64,000 nt of DNA, from contig WIUZ02000027.1 in the NCBI GenBank assembly GCA_015956445.1, positions 110,363 to 174,362 of the forward strand, written 5' to 3'. Source of the DNA: Thelephora terrestris (taxonomy: Eukaryota > Basidiomycota > Agaricomycetes > Thelephorales > Thelephoraceae). A program made the translations under genes and the position numbers. Below the pieces are notes generated by a model that saw only the letters and a program-made list of their open reading frames with translations, did no database searches and was not told where the DNA came from. Shown piece by piece: positions 56,093-64,000 of the stretch. The stretch's first letter is position 1. Each line of letters begins with the position of its first letter.

Positions 56093-56977
56093 TTGCGAAA
56101 GTTTTTCCGCAGAACAAGAAACAATCTTCGAGAACGAAGCAGAGCAAGGAGCGAGACAGGTTCCATTGGGGAGCTGGCAGGGGAAGCTGGACTCGTCGTG
56201 CCACACCTCACAGGGTCGGCACCAAATCTTTCCATCAGTGACCCGGACCCACCGACCCCTAAGCCCTCGACCTCTTGCATTCCGTATTCCAAGGGTACGC
56301 AGCCATGCACTTACAAGAAGCTCCTTCTAATCGTGCTCGTTTCACGCGATGCAGATTTCCCCTCCACTTTTTCTCAACTTAAGCGCGGTCGCACCACGTC
56401 TCGCCGATACAACACCAGATCCGTGTATTGGTGGCCCGACTCTGCAGACAGTCAAGCCCTCGGCCTCTCACGATCAGAACCCCAACGGTATGCAGCCATC
56501 TTCTTCCCTGAACATCCCTCAGGCTAACCATACTATTTCGCGCGACCCAGATTTCCCCTCCACTTCCACTCCATTCCAGCCTGATCCCAGCGAAAAACAA
56601 GGCGCACACACGTGAACCCCGAATCCCACAATAGAATCGCCTGCGGTAGATTCTGACAAGAGCACCCGGAACTTCAAGTCCCTCGCGTATTCTGGGGCCA
56701 AGACAATCCTCCTTGCGGTCAGAGAGTCCGCAGATGCATTCTGTCCGCTCAAGTCTGTCGCCGGCGGTCTCTGTTTTATATTGGAAAATTATGGGTACAG
56801 TCCTTCTGCCGCACTCGCGATCCATAACGCTTACAGTTGCACCAGCGAACTAAGGCAAACAAACAATCGATAGAATCATTGGCACCCCGGATCTAGGAAC
56901 TTGCTAGGTTGCTCTACGCGCCGATTTCTCAGGGTGATATTGACGAACAATGGAGGAGAGGCGTTCTGGAAGGGTAA
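56093..56977 (+). pseudogene. NLR-type protein, N-terminal relic
   Basis: Starts MRKFFRRTRNNLRERSRARS with a Ser/Pro/Thr-rich region, as many mushroom NLR (NACHT-type) receptors do. After a TGA (56613-56615) the same frame goes on with TPNPTIESPAVDSDKS and then AKTILLAVRESADAFCPLKS and VAGGLCFILENYG, the helical N-terminal domain I associate with these proteins. Beyond an intron come QSIESLAPRI, a TAG (56894-56896), and ELARLLYAPISQGDIDEQWR. There is no NACHT P-loop; the sequence ends at a stop near 56977. So only the signalling-side part is left, broken by two stops, each a possible C-to-T change. An internal repeat of about 190 bases (ATTTCCCCTCCACTT words) lies in the Ser/Pro region. Confidence 0.5.
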
Positions 56978-57420
56978 TTCCATACTCTCCGATATCAGGT
57001 GCTGCCTCTGACGTACGAATCACCGGCAAATCGCAAGTCGTCCAGCAAGACCTAGACCTACTGATGGAACAGGAAAGGTTGAAGGTTTCGTTGATCTATG
57101 TCGACCAGCAGTCTCAAGGTTGAACGTTGATGGAATACAAATGCTGACTTCAAACCCGGTCTGTATTGATCCCAGCCCCCGTACACTGTAAGCAAAACCA
57201 CCAAAGAACTGTCTGCTGAGACTTCCACAGTCGCGGATACTGCATGTTCTGGCTCTGGCACGAAAAGCTAGTACGACCCTGAGGGCACCGGAATAGGGGT
57301 GGAACTGAAGGCTAAATTTTTATTGTATTCGCAAACCGCAATGTAGAGATGAGGAATAAAATACGTTTCTAGTCCTTACCCTGGGGTCGAGTGCAAATCG
57401 CGGATGTAATAGTCTAATCA
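56978..57420. other. Intergenic, no gene seen
   Basis: No NACHT or repeat-domain sequence follows the relic. Nothing notable. Confidence 0.35.
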
Positions 57421-58340
57421 ATGAATCTTTCATCGTTTCCCACGATGTTCGCATCGGCGACCATGATTAGAACGTCGCGAACCAAGCAGCACAACAAGAA
57501 ACCCTACCACCGCGTTCAAGTCCCCCAAGAAATCCTGGAGCAGATGGATCGTATCGGTTGGTCGAACGTTTCTAATCCGTGAATATTTCATTGAATTATA
57601 TTTTCCACAGCCACAGAGAGCGCTTCACGAGAGAATCGCGGGACCCCGAGTACCACAGGCGTGAGTTCCGCATACTCAGAAGGCAGGAGCATTCAATGAA
57701 AGCCGACAACAGGATTTGCCAGGGCGGCGTATGTTCTCTGGTCGAGGAAACGCGGCCAACATCCCTGAAGACCGGCCAGGGGCATCGATGAATGATACTC
57801 TGACGACAGGTTCTGCTAGCTCCTCTTTGAATCGCACCGTTCCTTCTAGTCCAAAAACCTCGAACACCATACAGCTTGCCGACGATGTGACCGTGGAGGC
57901 GATAGATCGGACAACCAGAGAGGTGCGTAAAAGACCGACTTCATTCCGCTCTCGATCCTCACCTCGATTTAAGGCAGGGAGCGGGGCTTCTTGGACACTG
58001 GCAGGTCCTTCACACAGTCACACAGCCACGGCATCTAGGTCAGAAGCAGCCGAAATTCGGCCCATTCAACTCCCAGTAGAAAGCAGCGCATCCTCGTCTC
58101 GACGTCCTGGTGTTTGCCAGGTCCCATCTTCCTCTCATCAAGTCGTTACTTCGGCTCCCTCCAGTATTGTTCGTGCACCATTTACTCATGTGTACCTTGT
58201 GATGATGCTGATTTTCCCAGGACACAAGCAAAGCGATCGTAGACGTTGAGAAATTGAGGCTGGATTTGAAGGAGTTGCTTGAGGAATTTGTTGCACGTGC
58301 AAACGAGGTCGTAGACCGCCATAGCGAAGGGCTCCGATAG
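57421..58340 (+). CDS. Ser-rich protein J with C-terminal coiled coil
   Basis: From an ATG at 57421 or 57444 (MFASATMIRTSRTKQHNKKP) the first exon ends QVPQEILEQMDRI. Introns ending CCACAG and CAACAG join ATESASRENRGTPSTTG and then DLPGRRMFSGRGNAANIPED in frame. The long exon (to about 58190) is Ser/Arg-rich (RKRPTSFRSRSSPRFKAGSG). The last exon, after a GTGTAC...CCCAG intron, is a coiled coil: DVEKLRLDLKELLEEFVARA then NEVVDRHSEGLR, stop at 58340. All joins are exact. No known domain. Gene K follows within about 130 bases on the same strand. Confidence 0.55.
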
Positions 58341-58465
58341 TATTTATTCCGAAATTCTAGTGTACCTTATGGCCTGTGCCGTCAAAGACACCTCTTGGCT
58401 GGTTGTCCGACTTCGCCATCGATATCGATGGTTTGATCGGGAAAAAATTCAACTCACAACACACC

Positions 58466-61400
58466 ATGGCGGCCAACGACATAGACATCGAATCTATCCT
58501 ATCCACCAGTGATACCTTTCGCCTCGCGCCGCGGATCTCTTTTGCCACCCCGGTCGATGAAATTACGCGGATAGTAACTGAATACGAGCAATCTGGCGTC
58601 CCGTGTGTGATCACCGGGTTCCCTCTCGTTGAAGGCGACGAGCAGTCTCCGCTCCGCAAAGTAGAAGAATGGATGGACTCTATCTATGCTAATCGTAGTA
58701 CGCACATTATGCGATCTTTGCCTACGCTACGATCCTCGATTGAAGCCCCAACAGCTCGCGCCGATGTATCAACCGACGCCCACAACAGAGGGAACGCCCG
58801 CAGCGCCACAGGTATACTCAACCCATCAGGAGGATTTCCTGATCTTATCATATGTCTTCCAGGGATCACCCTGCCGTGCCCTCCGGAATGGCACGCCTGG
58901 CTACGAGACTCGTATCTTGTGCCCGGTTGTTTGCGTCCGTGGGGCGAGAATGACCTTCTCACGGAGTCGATGTGCAATGAATGGTTGAAGCTTTCCGGGC
59001 CGGATTCTGGTTCGTTCGATGTTCGTTCGACAGGATTCTTCACACTTTTTGCTCACACAATCTCAGCCGCGCTTTTCCAAGATGAATCGCGCTCGACGGT
59101 TAGGCACGATCTACTTTTTTCCGGAGGAACAGATGCGGCCAAACACTGGTTCATGACAGCCGAAGAAGATTGGCCACAAGTCACGGAAAACTTGCGCGAG
59201 CGCAACGGCTCAAATGTGATCCGCGTGCGGTCTATGTCCGTGCAAGAGCTAAAAGAAGCCCCCCACAACATCTATGTCTACACACAGAAAAAGGGAGATC
59301 TCGTGATTTTACCCCCCGAAGGTTGGAGCCATCCGGGTTGGGACTACCTGCAACTAACAATCCACCCAGTTTTTCCCAAAATATCCACCAAGGAATCACA
59401 GCAAGCTTATGTTGGGAGCGGATGACTTGGCAAGCACTTGAATTGTTCATCTACCATGATAGGTTTTTCAAGCAGCGGTAATCTTTTTGTAGATATTTTT
59501 TTCTTGCACTGATTTTCTTTAGCACTTGTTCCCAGGTTCCTTACCACCCTCAAAAGATCATTGTCTTCAAAATCCTTGACCTCTGCAACAAACTGGGTGA
59601 ACTCAAGGGGTCCCAACCAGATGACCCGTCTTTGTTGGCAATTTCAGAGACCCTCAAGAATAGGTTCATCCTGTTTGACGAGGTGATAAATTCTAGCCAC
59701 TGCTCACAAGACGAGCTCCTCCCCACCCTTGACCTTGGTTCATCACCCCCCCCTTGTGCATTTTGTGGGGGAGAAATTTTTCGAACTGTTTTCTGTTGTG
59801 AAGGATCTTGTGTTCGTGACAACACCACTGGTGACTTGGTGGATTGCAAGATTCTAATCTGCAGCTATTGTTTCATTGACGGGCGTGCCTGTCTTTGTGG
59901 GAATATGAAACCATGGAAGACCCAACCCTTGGCTGAGCTAATGGAAATCAGGACAAGAATTGCCAATCTACTTGGTGTTTCTGATGAGATTTTGTGAGTC
60001 CACTCTTGATTTGGAAGTGGTCCAGTGGTCACTGAGGCATCAACTACAATATCAGGGATCCACAGGAACATTGTGTGTTTGATGCTGCAAAAGCACTTTG
60101 TGATATCAAGGCAGAGGAACAGGTAGGCACTGCATCTGAATAACCCTTCCATGCTGATCATGTTGGCAGTCAGTGGACCGGGCATGTTCGATACCTCCAG
60201 CTCCCTCACATCGTGTCCCAAAGTCCTTGATAATTAACTGCCAGGGTTGTCATGCAAATCGCTGCTACAAACATGTCCTTTCAACCTATCATATCCACTC
60301 AGCCCAGGCCCTGAGGGCTGTTCGTGCAGATACCACCAGCACACTGTGGCACAACCTCCATAAAGAAATGAAGAGTACATATCCAAAGAACTACCTTCAG
60401 CTGAAGGCTGCAGTCAAAAATGGGTTGAAATACCCCCTTGTTAATCGACTTGCTTTTTATGCATCAAACTTCGCGCCAGCTGCACCCCTCAACCAGGCAG
60501 TGGCTCTGGGGTTCTATGACATGGCAGAAAATGTAGTGTTTATTCCTTTCTTCATCAATACGATGATATTTTTTGCTCACATATCATTTCCCTTAGGGAG
60601 TCCAGGAGGTCACCCACAGTATATCAAGGTCAACATCAGTTTTTTCACTCACTGGTGTGGAGGACGGCATACCCCGATCCCGACAACTGCGTCGCAGGAA
60701 TTCTAGTTTCCGGCAGGCCTCCACAGTTGCTGAGGGGTCAACCTTGCAAAAACGCACGCACAGTCCACCTGAGGAGGGTCCAAGCAAACGGTCCCGAATG
60801 TCCAAACCAAGTGATAAGCAGGTGATGGGGACAATTCAAGAGGAGATGTTGGGAAGAAACCAGAAAGACAATCATTTTGTAAGTCATGTGTGTTTTTAAA
60901 ACATGTGGATGTAACATGAGCATCTCCTTCCTCTAGCAAGGTGCAATGTCACATAATGATGCTGATTCCTCCAAGGAAGGTTCTGCTTCACACCCTCACC
61001 CTGAGCATCAAAGAGCCAACAGGAATTCACTCCAGGTAATATTCTATGTATCCTGTAAGGTAACTGTTAACAGTAAAGGCAGGATGATCAACCCTCCAGC
61101 CCTCTCCATCATCCATTGGAGTTCTTTGATCCTGACACTGACCTGGCGGCAAGGAAGGTGCGCATGTGTATCCAGCTATGAATAGTGCTTCTATTCTCAT
61201 CATGGTCCACCAGCCTGACTCATCAAAGTCTCAATATAATTCCGCTTTTGAAAAATTATTGCATGCTCAAGTCACAGATGTTCCTGGATCGGATTCCAAT
61301 TCAACACCTGCAGCAGAACAAGCAATACTGGGGGGACCTTCATCAATTGCTGCACCTCGACTGTTCCTTCCCTCCAGGTTGGAGCCACATGAAGTTCGTG

Positions 61401-62053
61401 CTCCTGTGCGACCAGCACCGAGTAACACCCAAGGTGCGTTGAGGCAGGGGACCCGTGTTCGTGCAACAGCGCCCGCACGATATCGAGGATCAAGCACCCT
61501 TCACTCCTCATCGCAACCCAGCACAGGGGTCCCGACGCTTTCAGCCTTCTCCTTCCAAATTTCCAATCGGTCGAGTCAACCATCTCACAGGGGGGTGTTT
61601 GAGGACGATCGCAGCCTTCGTCAAATTCCTGCAAGCCACAGGTCCGACGAGCGCGTCGTTGGGTTCACTCCGCCTCCGACTACCCAGGCGCCGGCTCAGC
61701 GCAATCCATTTCACCGGGGGGCGTTTGAGGACGATCGCAGCCTTCGTCAAATTCCCGCAAGCCAAAGGTCCGACGAGCGCGTCATTGGGTTCACTCCGCC
61801 TCCGACTACCCAGCCGCCGGCTCAACCTACCATCGCGCCGCTTGCACCGAGTGTTTCACTTCCCAACCTCAGTTCTCGCCGGCATTCAGGGAATCCAATT
61901 TCCGGCAATTATTTGTCTTCAGAAAACTTGCAAAGATATGCAGAAATTCAGCTGGAATCTGCGAAGGAATGGGAAGGTACCGTGTTCTGCCCCCTTGAAA
62001 TCAAAGACTTTATTGAGCGGTCAAACAGATGCTTCGCGTGGAGCCGGCAATGA
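58466..62053 (+). CDS. JmjC-like protein with zinc fingers, multi-exon
   Basis: Start chosen at 58466 (CACCATGGCG; MAANDIDIESILSTS). The first exon has GVPCVITGFPLV, CPPEWHAWLRDSYLVPGCLR, HWFMTAEEDWPQVTENL and YVYTQKKGDLVILPPEGW, which follow the order of the mushroom JmjC family (histone-demethylase fold). The HKD-type iron site expected before the HWFMT stretch is not there, so it may be inactive. Next exons give ALELFIYHDRFFKQR, then a Cys cluster CAFCGGEIF, CCEGSC, CSYC and CLCG (59755-59910), another with NCQGCHANRCYKH (60237-60274), and basic and Ser/Pro-rich tails. The final exon contains a 42-residue tandem repeat and ends at 62053. Exon limits after 60550 are uncertain. Confidence 0.55.
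61586..61832 (+). repeat. In-frame 126-bp tandem duplication within gene K
   Basis: Two copies (from 61586 and 61712) encode HRGVFEDDRSLRQIPAS and HRGAFEDDRSLRQIPAS, each followed by GFTPPPTTQ. The period is a multiple of three, so the frame is kept. Confidence 0.85.
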
Positions 62054-62212
62054 TCATTTTCGAAAGGACAGGCGCTTCGGAGAACGCTGAGGGGTGGCCG
62101 TCGGCTCGCGGTTCTGATCATTTGTGGTAATGGAACATCTGTCACTCTACGATAATCGGCATATATGTTATCTATGTTTGGGCAGCCGTAGTGTGAGGAG
62201 GAATATGTGAAT

Positions 62213-63427
62213 TGTATTGAGTGAAAGCACTACAAACACAGGTTATTTCTGAGGTTCTAAAGAAGAATCGCGTCGATAGCGATGTGTCGGAAGCGTTGAC
62301 GACGCATACATCGAGACCTTGAACGTTGAACGCCCGGATCCCTTTTCGGAACCAGGGGGTCCCATCAAGTTCCCACAATCGCTCCTCCGACTGACGCGAT
62401 GGCCGGCAAACCGTTGATCACATGTATTTCAGAATGATATTTGTTCCAATACCAACCAAAGGCGGACAATGGGGGATGGCTACCGCGCGGACGACGAACA
62501 AATCTAATCGTCGCTGAATATGAATGTTCAAGCACCGCCAATCTTGACGTGTCAACAACGATGCTGTCGGAAACGTTGATGACGCGTATCACTAGACCCA
62601 GATGGCGCGTTGAGAAAGAAACTGATGCAATTGCGTGGGTCCAGCGGCGTATAAAGAAGAACAGGTTGTGTACATAGAATCGGCATTGAGCTACGTGCCT
62701 TCACAAGTATGAAACCAAAGGGTGGGAGCGAGACGCAGATTTTCAAACCCTCGCGTCAGATCGCTACAGACCGCCGGCCAAACCCGACACGACATCTTCA
62801 GCGGCATAGAGAACAACAGATCCGAATCGGATGCATAGTTGCACGAACGCCAGCGTGATTCGAGAGGAAAAGGTCAAGATCTGGGACGTAGGTTAGCACG
62901 TCGCGTCGATATCAGTGCGTCGGGATTACCTCGCCCACATCGGGGATTCTTCCAATTTGCCTCTGCATTATGATAACCGACGCTACAAGCAGGGTGACAA
63001 TCACCCAACACTTTCGTGGCAGAAATCCATGGCGCGGCTGGCCTAATTGCGAGGTTGGAAGATACGACGCAAGGGGATACGAGCCAAGAAGACGAGATTT
63101 GGAAACCGAGGAGTCGAAGGGAGAGGGGGGTTGCAAAATTGCCCCAGTCGAGAATGGCAGCAAATCGGCCATCACAAAACACTGTTGAAGAATGAGAGAA
63201 AGCGAGAAGTCCATGTTTTATGACGCCGTTCTGCACCGATGGAGGAGGATGAGGGGAACAACGAAGTTCGTCGTTCAGCGTTTCGTTTAATCGCGAAGTC
63301 CAGAAATGTTCCCACGCTTCCTCCTCCAATGTCATTCACGGTTTTCGGCGGCCATCATGTGCGTGGGAATATCGCTGGACCTTCGATTCGATGAAAATTT
63401 GAACGACGAACTTCGTTGTTCCCACTA
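62213..63427. repeat. Family R repeat, copy R4, with inverted end
   Basis: 62213-63047 is block B (as at 27644-28326). It is followed by the block that in R3 comes before B (63047-63300 matches 27340-27600). At 63333-63427 the end of that block recurs in reverse (GTGCGTGGGAATATCGCTGG; AACGACGAACTTCGTTGTTC), making a hairpin-like terminus. Order B-then-A against A-then-B in R3 implies the unit was once in tandem or circular form. Confidence 0.75.
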
Positions 63428-63592
63428 GTTGGTCATCCAAACCACCATTCCTATCCCTCCTCCTCTCAAAACCTCCATTATCAGCATCGGCCTGCCCATA
63501 ACCAGGGTTACGTTGGGAATAACTAGCGCCTAGGCACCAATCCACGAAGGATCGAATACATGGATGGCGGCTACATCTTTTGTGGTGCCGGC

Positions 63593-63955
63593 ATGTTCAC
63601 CGGTCGCACCATACGAGCGGAAGTGGAAGAGGTCCAAAAGGCGAACGTAGGGAGGAAGTGCGTCTTCGTTCTCGAGCCACGAGGGCAGCCCGACTTTGGC
63701 CACTCCGGCTAATCATCACCCGATGTCTTCTTTGTAGATATGCTGCATCTAAAGATCGACGTGCCCTCCACCCACCCCCGGTGGTAGGGCGGCGGATATT
63801 CGATGTTAGAGACGCAGGAAACGGCACGACTCATGACACGGAGCTCGATTACAGGTGGGTAACACAAGTATCGATGTCTAGTTTACCTAAATGCCTCTTT
63901 CGTATCTAGGGGTGTACAGGCGATTGGCCTCATTTGCCACGTCGAGGCCTTCTGA
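63593..63955 (+). pseudogene. Velvet-domain protein fragment, three short exons
   Basis: Exon 1 (63593-63657) encodes MFTGRTIRAEVEEVQKANVG. An intron (63658-63737, GTGCGT...TTGTAG) rejoins YAASKDRRALHPPPVVGRR in frame, then FDVRDAGNGT and ELDY. A second intron (63855-63909) leads to GVQAIGLICHVEAF and a stop. These match the fungal velvet family (VosA/VelB type regulators of development and secondary metabolism), whose core is RTIRAEL, then DRRPLDPPPVV, then a QVLGLMC-type segment. Only the first part of the domain is present, and it follows directly after the R4 repeat. Introns are kept. It runs close to the right edge, so continuation outside the window is possible, but the stop at 63953 argues for a fragment. 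Confidence 0.75.
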
Positions 63956-64000
63956 GTCTCGGTGGCCGCCGACGAGGATCCGGCCCAGGTGACCGACGTT

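Overview
The window looks like nuclear DNA from a basidiomycete fungus, most likely an Agaricomycete. Coding exons are split by short introns (about 40-70 bases) with GT...AG ends. Several gene families are ones known from mushroom-forming fungi: Tnp2-type CACTA transposase, Tet/JBP dioxygenase, HECT-like, JmjC plus zinc-finger, and the N-terminal region of fungal NLR proteins. All assignments rest on reading the sequence by eye; no search was run.

Layout. 0-11 kb: a Tet/JBP-like dioxygenase gene, an acidic coiled-coil gene, a patch of tandem and inverted repeats (family S) next to a broken septin piece, a clean zinc-finger gene with a caspase/CHAT-like His-Cys pair, a coiled-coil relic killed only by C-to-T type stops, and a second S copy. 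11-15 kb: a large HECT-like gene. 15.2-20.6 kb: a gag-like retroelement open frame preceded by sequence complementary to almost a whole tRNA-Arg(TCT), set in a long pyrimidine-rich tract. 20.6-28.3 kb: a graveyard of host-gene pieces (alpha-1,3-glucan synthase, Gcn4-like bZIP in three partial copies, cullin-1, a DUF2415-type WD40 gene) embedded in a dispersed repeat (family R). 28.4-33.3 kb: two WD40 genes and a coiled-coil gene. 33.5-37.5 kb: a CACTA/Tnp2 transposase gene. 38-40 kb: an Agaricomycete accessory gene. 40.35-43.04 and 50.63-53.32 kb: a 2.69-kb almost perfect inverted repeat carrying duplicated small genes. Its 7.6-kb spacer holds a RING gene and a second WD40 + coiled-coil pair paralogous to the one at 30-33 kb. 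53.7-62 kb: a small membrane protein gene, an NLR relic, a coiled-coil gene and a large JmjC/zinc-finger gene. 62.2-64 kb: a further R copy and a broken velvet-domain piece.

How it fits together. This is an accessory, repeat-rich region and not a pathway cluster. Mobile elements and repeats alternate with accessory regulatory families (Tet/JBP, JmjC, RING, HECT-like, WD40, NLR-like). At least six different conserved host genes are present only as fragments that keep their introns, so they were copied or moved as DNA and not as mRNA. Stops in several relics are ones that C-to-T change of CAG or CGA codons would make, which fits decay under cytosine methylation or a RIP-like process. The inverted repeat ends abruptly inside a protein-coding frame whose remainder is an older, diverged duplicate, which suggests recent gene conversion or re-duplication.
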